This document shows positions 11,912-22,345 of a stretch of DNA of 64,000 nt, piece by piece. The stretch lies in assembly GCA_022605405.1 (NCBI GenBank), contig JABYQQ010000006.1, forward strand, positions 2,232,001 through 2,296,000, in the 5' to 3' direction. A program made the position numbers and the translations under genes. Every line of letters starts with the position of its first letter. Position 1 is the stretch's first letter. The DNA is from Earliella scabrosa. Lineage: Eukaryota > Basidiomycota > Agaricomycetes > Polyporales > Polyporaceae. Below the pieces are notes generated by a model. It saw only the letters and a list, made by a program, of their open reading frames with translations. It had not been told where the DNA came from and made no database searches.

Positions 11912-14048
11912 CTACTCGGTTAGCTTGATTCTACAGCTGAATAGGCGCTGAAAAAGCGTTTCCTGATGTGGCCACCAAACATTGAGGGGCAGCTCAACTG
12001 CCGCCTTGCGTCCGTGCCTTCCCAGAGAAATGAACTCCTGGGATCCGTACCCGCCCTCAGGCCATTCATCCTCCGCTACCCCGTAGAACGGTGGAACCAG
12101 CTCTGCGGCGCGAATCTCTTCAAGCGACTTGCAGAAGACGTCGAGGGCGGACGGAGAGAATGGACAGCGAGACTGGGGGACCGGGATGGCTTCGTGTCGT
12201 ATGTGATGCTCTTGAGACGCCCCGATTAAGTCATCGAGAGCTTGATCTTGGGGCTGTTGGGAGGAAGCTGGGAAATTATGAGATGCCGGGGGTGAGGATG
12301 GGGACGACCCGGAAGATTCCGACGAATCGGATGAGGAGGAGGATGTGGAGGAAGGTGAGGAAGCTGGTGTGCCGCGAGAGACTGACTCTGGATTAGGCCC
12401 CTCCTCGTCCTCGTCCTCATCATCGGAATGTCCAGCGCCCGTTTGTCCAGGGTGCAGCTTGCGTTCTTCGCGGTCCGCCCCATAGTACTGTGAGAGAATG
12501 TCTGGATGGACATCCTTGAAGTCGTCATGGGTATTAGTCCCGCCATGTTTGAGCTGTCCAAGGAATCGAATGTCCTATTCCATAGATGAGCTTCAATTGA
12601 TCGCATGATAAGATTGGGCTACGCCTACTAGAGGAGAGCGATCTCCTCCCTTGCCAGACAGAGGATGATGATTCCAATGGTCTTGGAAGGTGGCACAGTC
12701 CTGGTTGATGAGATCGAGGAAGAGGAAGTGTAGAAGCCAAAGGTGGGCGGGCTTGGTGGGATCTAGATGGTGGCGTCGCTCTAGGCGCGTGAAGAAAGCC
12801 CGCCACTGGTATGCAAACTGGGTCCCGACCTCTACCCACATGCGTTCGATGCGAGTGTTTCGCGTCGAGCTAGGTGCGGATTGAGTTAGCCATCCATGTA
12901 CGTGATTTTAGAACTTACCTGCCCCACATGAAAGACGCACGGCCCGGCCCTCGATACATGATCATCCATATCGCAACATCAACATTTTCGCCCCCACGAT
13001 CCCCTCGAACCCTTGAGGGTACTCCCCAGCGATCCACGGCGACGAGAAAGCAGCCCTTCACAGTGGCCGACGTGTTATTTGTATTCGCTCGCAGCATCAC
13101 CATCTATAATGGATGGGTTAGTTCCGGGAAGCGCATATGCAGAGTCGCACATTAGGCTCACCACTCGATCATGGCCATCGGCGCCGCCATGGCAAACGAT
13201 TCCCCAGCGGATGAGCTTGTAATATCCATCGATATGCCAGAGGTAGTTTGGATAGGGGACTATGTACTCCCGTCGATCGATGGTTGTATGGATTCGAAGA
13301 ACCTGACGAAGGCGATCGATTCGATTGAGAGAGCGAATAATGCGCGATTTTTGAACATGAAGGCCGTTGGACTCCAGGAACCCCATGGCATAGCGATACC
13401 CAGAGGGAGGCTTCGTCAGACGAAACGCACGAAGAAGGTGGTCAAGGTCTTTGTCAGAGATGGGGGAGAATGTCCTGGTGATCTTGAGACGCTTCATGTT
13501 GTTCCGAAGTGTGTTCCTATGAATGCCGAGAGTCTTGGCGAGTGTGGTTAACGGGATTCGCCGATGAGAGGAGGTGGCTTCCTTCAGCCAATCTGGATCA
13601 ATGGCGATTGCAGGCCTTCCGCGACGTCCGTTTCGTACGACCTGAACTGGTAGAGACCGTACAATATTCTTCTCGATGCTAGACAAGTCGCGATCACGGA
13701 TCAGCCTTGTCTCAAAGGGTAAGCAGATACTTACACATCGGATGCCCCGATGGCCGCCACATCCAGCTCCTTGATAAGGGTGGCTAATGCGTGGGTTGCT
13801 TCCTCAATCCACGATCCACTTTGAATCTCTGGTTCTAGGGCTTGGAGAAGAGGAACGCTCCGCTTCAGCAGTCGCTGCGAATGGAGCTGAAGCCGGATAG
13901 GATCCCCATCCTCGAATCGAAGAAGGGAGGAGGCGTCATGGTAAGCCTTGCTCAGCAACTCATGGGCGCGCAGCACCCCTGAGGGCCAGACATTCGGCGG
14001 GACTGGTTCAGGAAGCAGAGGAAATTGTTCCGGGCGGGAGGCAGGCAT
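11912..14048 (-). CDS. DDE integrase-core protein (retroviral-integrase fold, basidiomycete family)
   Basis: Exons 14048-13735, 13678-13162, 13103-12919, 12869-12629, 12574-11912; 639 residues, no lesions. An N-terminal helical region is followed by a helix-turn-helix at about 146-171 (IPLTTLAKTLGIHRNTLRNN). The catalytic core has Asp255 (LWHIDGYYKLIRWGIV), Asp312 (RVRGDRGGEN) and Glu347 (NTRIERMWVEVG), a DD(34)E arrangement. It is followed by FFTRLERRHHLD, HLWLLHFLFLD and RFLGQLKHGG, conserved in this mushroom family. The C-terminus is acidic and Ser-rich, then ends in a Trp-containing tail. DNA strand transfer is inferred from the triad. No terminal repeats or target duplication were found, so it may be a host gene or part of an unrecognised element. 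Confidence 0.85.
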
Positions 14049-14188
14049 AAGTTGGAGAGATTCGGAGCTACATTGCGATCGCTCTGGGAGCCCAAGTCTG
14101 AGTCATGAGCGCCGGCAGATCTTAGCGCCGGACCCGATCTCAGGTACACACACCACAACAACGCGTCGGGAGCCGAGGGAGCCTTGCC

Positions 14189-14196
14189 TATATATT
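14189..14196 (+). promoter_or_regulatory. TATA box of BTB gene
   Basis: TATATATT occurs 220 bp before the ATG at 14409, within the 360-bp region shared with the divergent integrase gene. The intervening stretch is C/T-rich. Confidence 0.4.
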
Positions 14197-14408
14197 GCCA
14201 GCGCGCCGCTCGTGGTGCCCATCCTCCTCCTCCGATTGCATTTCCTTCTCTGTCTGAGCCTCCTCCTCTGTCAGTCTTTACTTCGTCCAACTGCCTGCTG
14301 CTTGCACCGCCGACTTGCTCCGTGCCGTCACCAGCCTGTCCACGCTCCTTCCATTCTTTGAGCCCCCCTCGTCCCTCGACAGTCGTTTTGCCTTCGTCCG
14401 ACCCAACC

Positions 14409-15403
14409 ATGGCCCTCGTCCCCGCCAACGCTGCGCCCATCCGTCACCACCCCGACCATTATCCCGTGGATGGCTCGCTCGTTGTTCATGTAAGGCCCCA
14501 TCGCCTTTACCGCTTGTGATTTTACCGCTGATGCATATCCCCCTGAGAACCTCGACAACGACCTCTACTACAACCTCTACGCCAGCCAGTTCGCGCGTCA
14601 CAGCGACCCGTGGGCCACTATGCTCACCCTCGATCCAGGCCAAGGCCAGGTGCGCGAGGGCTCGTCGGACTTGAACCCGGTCACAATCTCTGTCGATGGG
14701 GCTGAGTGGGATCATCTTTTGGACTTCTTCGCTGGTCTTCGGTGAGTTCTTGCCTTGTTGATGGCCCAGTCGTTGAGTTCTAACCTACGCGTTTAGTGTG
14801 GAGACGGAGGAGGCCCTCCGCGGCATCATCAACCAGGCCATGCGATGGGAGATGGACGAGGTGGCGGAGTATGCCTTCAACCGCCTCGCTGCCAATCCCA
14901 ACCTCAGCCCCGTGCTGCAGCTCGAGATCGGCGTCCAGCACGACATTTACCATTGGGTTGAGATCGGTTTCCGCCGTCTCGCCATCGAGACCCCGCTCTC
15001 CGCGCTGACCCGACGCGACGTTCAGCGTTTGGGGAGCTACGGCTACTATCTCATCACGCAGGCCCGCTTCGACATCGAGGAGCAACGGCGTCTTCTTTGC
15101 TACTGGGTCCCCTCCATCGTCAACGACTCCTCCTGCCCGTTCAAGACGGGCTGCCGGATTAGTTGGAAGACGGAGTGGTGGTCAGGGATTGCCAAGCACC
15201 TCCTGAACCCCGACATTGCCCAACGGCGCACGCCTCGTGAGATCCTCGAGGAGCTCTACGCCATGGACGTCACGTTCATGTGCCAGGCCTGCAAGGACCT
15301 CACCGTCGCCGCGGTCCTCGAGGAGCCCGCCCTCAACTACGAGCGCGACACTCTCCGCGAGTACGCCCACCGCATGCTCCGCTCATGCGAGGACTCAGAG
15401 TAG
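14409..15403 (+). CDS. BTB/POZ domain protein
   Basis: Exons 14409-14489, 14548-14741, 14797-15403; 293 residues. The start HHPDHYPVDGSLVVH, the segment LYYNLYASQFARHSDPWATM and VTISVDGAEWDHLLDFFAGL correspond to the BTB fold of mushroom BTB proteins (residues about 15-110). The remainder is helical with no second domain recognised. BTB proteins form dimers and often bridge substrates to Cul3 ubiquitin ligases; that role is inferred here. The first intron ends in CCTGAG rather than a pyrimidine-rich CAG, but phase and the conserved BTB start favour it. Confidence 0.75.
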
Positions 15404-15609
15404 CCCGCTTTCAGCGGCTGTTGACCTCGTCCGGCGTCGTCGTCGCCCTCCTCGTCGTCGCCCTCCTCGTCATCCTCATCATCTGGCATCAACCTTCCTC
15501 AGGCAACTACGACTCTGTTCACGGACATATCCCATTCTCAAGGACATCTTCACGGACTACCATCTTCGACATCCCCGTTTCCCCGCTGGTATCAACCTTC
15601 CTCACCGCC

Positions 15610-15772
15610 CTCTACCTTCCTCACCGCCACCCCCCCTACTTCATCGACATCAACCTTCCTCACCGCCATCCCCCCTACTTCATCGACATCAACCTTCCTC
15701 ACCGCCATCCCCCCTACTTCATCGACATCAACCTTCCTCACCGCCATCCCCCCTACTTCATCGGCATCAACC
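15610..15772 (+). repeat. 39-bp minisatellite, about four copies
   Basis: The unit begins CATCAACCTTCCTCACCGCC and continues ATCCCCCCTACTTCATCGA. Copies are nearly identical and the unit length is a multiple of three, so two frames stay open through the array (for example a 13-residue HRHPPYFIDINLP repeat). It lies just downstream of the BTB stop codon. Confidence 0.9.
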
Positions 15773-15911
15773 TTCCTCATCGACCCCCTTCGTCGACTTG
15801 TTCGGCAGATGGGCTGGTCAGCCAGTTCATCGGCGTCCCTCAACGGCATCAACCTTCCTCATCGACCCCCTCTTCGTCGACTTGTTCGGCATGCGGGCTG
15901 GTCAGCCAGTT
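15763..15911 (+). repeat. two copies of an 82-bp spaced repeat
   Basis: GGCATCAACCTTCCTCATCG, then CGTCGACTTGTTCGGCA and GGGCTGGTCAGCCAGTT, occurs at 15763 and again at 15845. The 5' part of the unit derives from the 39-bp minisatellite. Confidence 0.85.
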
Positions 15912-16534
15912 TGTGTTTTGCTGTTTTCATGATTTGTCACGCTGCTGTCCACATTCGCTATCTCACCACTCGCTCATGATGTCTGTGATGGACTTATCGT
16001 CTCGGCTTTGGTCTCGTGTGCTCGATTTCTTGGATGTATCCATAGCCCCAGCCTATCAGGCTGATACCCTCGAGTACATGTGATACCACTACAGTACCGG
16101 AGGTCTCCTACTATCTCATGGTCTGATGTATTAATGATCTTGATGTTACAATAAAACGCGCATCGTCGCCTTATTACATGCAGTGTGCCAGTGTCCAAGT
16201 TGAAATCCTTCGAGCTGGATCGACTATCAGTGCTGCGGGTTTGCCTTGGCAGTTGCATAGACGTTCAGACATGCGCCTCTCAACTCTGGTGAGGATTTGC
16301 CCCGTTCATATATGTGGAGTCTGGACGAGGATGGCGACGGCAACGGGGATGATGACATGGAGATGTGATGTGACGACCTGACCAGCGCTTCATACCTGCC
16401 GTCCACCACGTACCTCCACCTGGTACCCCTCGCTCCTTCCAGCCACCGACAGTTCACGCCGTCGCTCCAGCTGGCAACTAGTACTAACACCATCCATATC
16501 TCCTTCCCACACCGACATCGACCGCGTTCAAAGG
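15912..16534. other. intergenic, no gene seen
   Basis: Contains an AATAAA at about 16150 that could serve a transcript in either direction. No coding sequence was recognised before the synthase fragment. Confidence 0.4.
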
Positions 16535-16735
16535 CAGCACGTCGCCGCACACCTCTATCCTCCTCAAGTCACTCAACCACTTCACCGCGTCCTACCTCAC
16601 TAGTCAAGACAGCCAGGTTACAAATGTCGCCCCGTTTGACACTAGGATCCGCAAGACAAACCTCGACTCCTACTTCAAAGACCTTGCCATACCCGAGGTG
16701 AATGTCATTTTCAACATTCCGCGCGCCTGCCAGCC
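16535..16735 (+). pseudogene. duplicated fragment of the fatty acid synthase pseudogene
   Basis: The segment encoding SILLKSLNHFTASYLTSQD, then RIRKTNLDSYFKDLA and IPRAC, matches the N-terminal part of the synthase pseudogene about 0.95 kb downstream (SILLRSLNYFTASYLTSQD at 17500). Nucleotide similarity is obvious by eye and stops abruptly at the 43-bp tandem repeat on the right. Confidence 0.75.
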
Positions 16736-16778
16736 CTGTACGAGCTTACGCTCCTCCATTGATGGGCAATCCACAGCT

Positions 16779-16920
16779 CATCCTCGTCTTCCTCCCTGCC
16801 AATGCCCCCTCGTCTTCCTCTCATTCTCGTCTTCCTCCCTGCCAATGCCCCCTCGTCTTCCTCTCATTCTCGTCTTCCTCCCCACCAATGCCTCCTCGTC
16901 TCCCTCCCTGCAAAGGCCTC
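16779..16920 (+). repeat. 43-bp tandem repeat, about three copies
   Basis: The unit is TCTCGTCTTCCTCCCTGCCA followed by ATGCCCCCTCGTCTTCCTCTCAT. The first two copies are almost identical; the third has several changes. Confidence 0.9.
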
Positions 16921-17280
16921 CTCGAACCTCGACTTCTCCATCATGCAGTAGCAGTTAGTGTCCTTGCCAGCCACATCATGGTCGCAAGCCCAGGGCATCA
17001 CCGCCCCAGATGCAGATTAGGCCAGAATCAGCCTGGGTCGATCAGGGTGAGTGTTCATCCTTCTCCGTTGTGGATCGTTGGGAGGGTTGCATAAGGAATC
17101 GGGATACGCGTTCATCCGACGCGCGCAGCGTTCGTCGACTGTGATAGGAGCGCGACATGTACATGCCACGGGCTGTACAGAGACATGGGCGCGGGCCGCT
17201 GAATGCGCGCATCTATCCTACCCATGCCCTCTGCGCACCCTCCCTGCCGTCATACCATGCTTGAGAACAACGCTGACGTG

Positions 17281-20200
17281 CCCTCCCAGATTGTCCACCG
17301 TGCACACAGGCGCGGACGAGTGGGCCGCGACCAAAGTTCTTAGAGATGAGTTTAGCCACGTTTGGACAACCGACGACGCCCCATACGCTACCGCCGAACT
17401 TGAAAACACGACTGAAGCGAGTGTAGAGCTCTTCGCCCGCTTCCTGAACTTCGTAGCTGGAAAACTAGACCAGGACGCTCAGTCCGAGGCAGCGTGCCCC
17501 TCCATCCTCCTCAGGTCACTCAACTACTTTACCGCGTCCTACCTCACTAGTCAAGACATTCACGTAATCGTCGACGTGTTCGACAGTGAGGTCCGTAAGA
17601 CGGTCCTCGCCTCCTACTTCCAAGCCCTCGCCGCGCTCGAGGCGAAGAACGTTTCCGACATCCCGCGCGCGCCTGTCAGCGCTTTGCTCTCGGCGGGGAC
17701 ACGTCCATCTACGCGCTCTTCGGCGGTCAAGGCACCAACGAGGTCTACTTCGACGAGCTGCAGACCCTCTACGATATCTACAAGCCTTACGTCTCGTCCT
17801 TCCTCACGACTGCTACCCGCGAGGTTCTCATCCCCCTCGTCGAGGAATCCGAGGAGGAGACCCTCTACACACACGGTCTCGATGTCATCTCGTGGCTTTC
17901 TGGTGCATCCTCTCGGCCCCCAGTCACCTACCTCGCCTCCATTCCGATTTCCTTCCCTCTCATCGCCCTTACGCAATTGACGCAGTACTTGATTGTATGC
18001 CGCGTCGCTCAACTCTCTGCCGGCGAGCTCCGCTCTCGTCTGCAAGGCGCGACTGGCCACTCTCAGGGTCTTGTGTCGGCTCTCGCCATCGCGGCATCTA
18101 CGACCTTTGAGTCGTTCTTCGAGAATGCGTCGAAGTCCATCAAGTGGCCGCTCTACTCCGGTCTGCGTGGCCAGCAGGCGTTCCCCGTCCTTGCACTCGA
18201 GCCCAGCATCGTCCAGCACTCTGTTGATGGCGGTGAGCGAGCTCCTAGCCCCATGTTGTCCATCACTGATCTACCCTTGAAGGATGTCGAAGCGCACATT
18301 GCGAAGACGAACAAGCACCTTCCCGACAACTCCAAGATCGGCGTCTCGCTGCACAACGGTCCGAAGGCCTTCGTCGTCACTGGTCCACCTCGCGCGCTCT
18401 ACGCTCTCGTCACCCACCTCCGTAAGGTGCGCGCCCCCAGCGGCCTTGATCAGAGCAAGACCCCCTTTTCGCAGCGCAAGCCTGTGCTTTCGGTCCGATT
18501 CCTTGTGGTTGGCGTGCCGTACCACAGCAAGTACCTCGAGGACGTCACCGACGAGGTCGTAGACGACTTGGAGAACAAGGAGCTGTGGACGAAGGAGGAT
18601 CTCGGTATCCCCGTGTATCACACTGAGACTGGTACGTGCTATTCACCCGTTACGAATGTATTGCATGATGTTTATCGTATTGTAGGGTCCGACCTCCGTT
18701 CGGTGTCTGGTTCTCTCACTCGTGCGCTGTGTGACCAAATCTTCACTTTGCCCATTCACTGGTCGTTGGCCACCAAGTTCCCCGACACCGCTACTCATGC
18801 GGTCGATTTCGGTCCCGGCGGACTCAGCGGCATTGGGCCCCCCACCGCCCGGAACCTCGAGGGTCGCGGCGTGCGTGTCATCGTCGCTGGTGACAAGGCG
18901 AAGGGTATCGCGGAGCTCTTCGATGCTCAGAACATCAAGACGGAGCAGTGGTGGGTGAAGAAGTTCTCTCCGACGCTTGTCAAGACAAGGTGCGTTAGTA
19001 ATGGTATCTAGCGTGCGCATATATTGACTACTTGTCCCAGTGACGGTACCATCCACATCGACACGCCCTTCTCTCGTCTTCTGGGCAAGCCGCCAATCAT
19101 GGTCGCTGGTATGACCCCGACGACTGTCAAGGCGGGCTTCGTTAGCGCTGTCTTGGATGCAGGTTACCATGTTGAGCTCGCCGGTGGTGGACACTACAAC
19201 GCCGCGGCACTTCGCTCCAAGGTGGCCGAAATCCAGAGCAAGATTCCTGCTGGAGTCGGCGTCACCCTCAACGCGCTCTACATCAACCCGCGCCAGTTCA
19301 ATTCCCTCTCTGGCAGGAGATGCGTCGCGAGGGACTTCCCGTCGAGGGCTTCTGTGTCGCTGCCGGTATTCCGAGCACAGAGAAGGCCGCTGAGATCATC
19401 GGCGCGCTTCGCAGCGCCGGCATCAAGCACGTCTCGTCCAAGCCCGGCTCGGTGGACGGTATCCGCCAGGTCGTGAACATCGCCGCCGCGAACCCCGACT
19501 TCCCCATTATCATGCAGTGGGCTGGCGGTCGTGCCGGAGGTCATCACTCTTGTGAGGACTTCCACCAGCCGATCCTCTCCACCTACGGCTCGATCCGCCA
19601 GCACGCTAATCTCATTCTCGTCGGCGGCTCCGGCTTCGGTGGTGCTGACGACATCTGGCCCTACCTCACCGGTGACTGGTCGGTTGAGATGTTCGGAGTC
19701 CAGCCCATGCCGTTCGACGGTTTCCTCTTCGCCAGCCGCGTCATGGTCGCGAAGGAAGCCCACACCAGCTCCTCCGTCAAGGACCTCATCGTCGCTGCGT
19801 CTGGCGTCGATGACGCTCAGTGGGAAGGCACCTACGCGAAGGAGACGGGCGGCATTCTCACTGTCCGTTCCGAGCTCGGCGAGCCTATCCACAAGATCGC
19901 GACTCGTGCTGTCACGCTCTGGAAGGAGTTCGACGACACCGTCTTCAAGCTGCCGAAGGAGAAGCGCATTACCTGGCTCGCTGAGCGTCGTTCGGAGATC
20001 ATTGCTAAGCTCAACAAGGACTTCGCGAAGCCTTGGTTCGGTTGGAAGAAGGACGGCTCTGTCGTCGAGGACATCGCCGACATGACCTACGAGGAGGTCG
20101 TCCTCCGCATGGTCCGTCTCATGTACGTCTCGCACCAGGAGCGCTGGATCGACCAGTCTCTCCGCAACCTCACCGGAGACTGGTTGCGCCGCGTCGAGGA

Positions 20201-20990
20201 GCGCTTCGCTGGCCTTCAGGCTGGCGAGAAGGCGTCCATCCTCCAGTCGTTCTCTTCTCTTGACAAGCCCGCCGAGTTCATCGAGCAGTTCTTCAAGGCG
20301 TACCCCGCAGCGACCGAGCAGCTCCTCGCAGCTGAGGACAAGGCCTACTTCCTCGCCATCTCCCAGTGCCCCGGTCAGAAGCCTGCGCCCTTCATCCCCG
20401 TGCTCGACGCAGAAGGTAAGAACCGAATCTCATCACACATACCACGTTCACTGACGTTGTGGCCAGGACTCGCTCTGGGCCGCTGAGGACATCCATGCGG
20501 CCTTCCACCAAGACCCGCAGCGCGTCTGTATCCTCCAGGGACCCGTCGCTGTCAAGCACTCGAAGGTCAAGGACGAGCCGATCAAGGAGCTCCTTGGCAA
20601 CATTACCTCGTTCCTCGTCGACAAGCTCGTCGACCGCCTCTATGGTGGCGACAAGTCCAAGATCCCGGCCGTGGAATACCTCAGCCCCAAGCCCCGCGCT
20701 ATTGCAGCTGCCATCACCCCCGCTGTGGCCGAGAACAAGGCCACGTACACGGTGCATCGCTCCCCGACACCTCCGCTCGCCTCGAGACCATTGTCGGTCC
20801 GGAGCTCAACTGGCTCCATCCTCTACTCACGTCGGCGACGATCGTCTAAGGCACTGCATATCTCGACAACCCGCTCCGCCGTCTCTTCACCCCTCGCTGG
20901 GGGCAGAAAATCATCGTCGAGAGCGACGGCTCTCGCCCTACGTAACCATCAACTCTATCGATGTTCATCTTGCCTTAGTTCATGATCTCT
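17281..20990 (+). pseudogene. fungal fatty acid synthase beta region, truncated and frameshifted
   Basis: The homologous frame starts near EWAATKVLRDEF and runs through the acetyltransferase part (ALFGGQGTNEVYFDELQTLY; nucleophile motif GHSQG near 18055) and the flavin-dependent enoyl reductase part (PPIMVAGMTPTTVKAG, GGRAGGHHS, LVGGSGFGG) to NPLRRLFTPRWGQK. Two introns remain intact (18632-18686 and about 18990-19039). Lesions: frameshifts near 17695, 19299, 20415-20466 and 20757, and an in-frame TAA at 20847-20849. Homology ends near 20990, so the dehydratase and malonyl/palmitoyl transferase parts are absent. The protein is still closely similar to functional synthases in long stretches, pointing to recent decay. 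A working synthase must lie elsewhere in the genome. Confidence 0.85.
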
Positions 20991-21259
20991 TCATTGCTGA
21001 CAACCTCTATTAGTACCCTCGCTCTGGCTACGTTGTCATTAGATGAGTTCCCACCCTACGCAGCCTGTGTCCGCCTGTTTGTATCACACCTCGAGACTGT
21101 CCTGCATCACGACAATAGATCCTCATGTGGGGATTTGCCATGACACGCCACGTTCAGCATTCGAGAGTTGCCGTGAAGGAGGCGCACACCGTTCGTCGCC
21201 GGGCCGCCGTCGCCGTCGGCTCGTCATGATTCATCAATAGGCGCCAAAGCAGGCGTGTC

Positions 21260-21847
21260 TTGCTTCCACGCCGCCACCTGCCCTCTCCAGCCCTCCTCCT
21301 TGCCTTCCTCTGCCTTGCCAGCGCCCCCTTCATGACTGCTCAAGATGCACCACCCTCTGGCGAGGATCCCGACGTCGTATTCACAGGGTTCAAACGGACC
21401 ATGATGTCGAAGAACAAGCAGGAGGAGTTCGAGCGGGAGGGTCTCACATTCATGGGGTATGACGAGAGCAAGTCTCTACAGGGACAAGGTGCGCAAGCGA
21501 CACAGGAACCTAGGAAGTGCGGTCGGCGGCAGCGAGCAACTCAAACGTCCCATCCCATTCCCCCACCTGCCAGTGAGGGTCTCGCCGCTACTGCGCCTGA
21601 CCCGAACGTCGTCTCTGCTGGCGCTGCGTCCGCGAACCCAGATACGTCGGTTCAGGGCGACGTCTTGGGGGCTACTGCATCTCAAACTGGCACGCCCGCG
21701 TCCCGCGTCGTAGAGCAGCCTGTGCCAGGCAGTGGCAGTGGCGCGAAGAGACCCATACAAGAGGTGATCGACGTAGATGAGTGGGCCCTTCGTCATGAGA
21801 AGGAGAGCGTACGTCATGTTTGGCAGGGATTAGTTGAAGTACGCTGA
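21260..21847 (+). CDS. hypothetical protein, weak
   Basis: A single open frame of 195 residues. The first 28 residues (MLPRRHLPSPALLLAFLCLASAPFM) resemble a signal peptide, but translation could instead start at Met25 (MTAQDAPPSG). The body is acidic and Ser/Ala/Pro-rich with VVFTGFKRTMMSKNKQEEFE. No family recognised. It may be the first exon of a longer gene, since it ends without clear termination context. Confidence 0.3.
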   Translation: MLPRRHLPSPALLLAFLCLASAPFMTAQDAPPSGEDPDVVFTGFKRTMMSKNKQEEFEREGLTFMGYDESKSLQGQGAQATQEPRKCGRRQRATQTSHPIPPPASEGLAATAPDPNVVSAGAASANPDTSVQGDVLGATASQTGTPASRVVEQPVPGSGSGAKRPIQEVIDVDEWALRHEKESVRHVWQGLVEVR

Positions 21848-22345
21848 CTTCTTGCACGGCTAGAGCAACGCTTGTCCGCGTAGCGTAGCGCAGGGTTCAA
21901 TCGTGCCTCCGTCCACGAAACGCCGCCGTGTGGCGGACCTATGAACAGCTAGGGCCATATCCTCCGTTCCTTCCCTTTCCCTCAGCTCGCCCAACGCCTC
22001 TCCAGTTTTGGCGCGATGGTCATCTGTAAGCCTCCCATCTTGGCGCACTGTTACAACGCTCATGACTTTGCAGCTTCTCCCAACTCGGCGTCTTTCATTG
22101 GAATTTGGAGTTGGATCATGTGATACGACTGCGCATCCGCAGTCGACGGCATTAGTATATTAGGCTCCTTCTCCTCCCTCCTCTCCTTCATCCTCCTTCG
22201 TCTCCTTCCTCCTTCGTCTCCTTAGCCCACCACTACTAGCGTTCTCTCTCGTCTTGTTCCCCACCCTCCTTACTCACCGTACCCACTCCACTCTCTTGCC
22301 TACCCACTGTCGCTTCGCCACATACCCTATAATACCCGGATTCTA
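21848..22345. other. intergenic with pyrimidine-rich promoter stretch
   Basis: A strong C/T tract at about 22165-22270 precedes the start at 22346. Such tracts are common in fungal core promoters. Confidence 0.4.

Noticed and set aside
15216..16083. Two long overlapping open frames (238 and 267 codons) downstream of the BTB gene
   Set aside because: They owe their length to the 39-bp minisatellite, start inside the BTB coding sequence in other frames and contain no family motif.
21862..21915. Possible tRNA: a GGTTCAATC word near 21893
   Set aside because: The flanking bases do not form a TpsiC stem and no matching D-arm or acceptor stem could be drawn.
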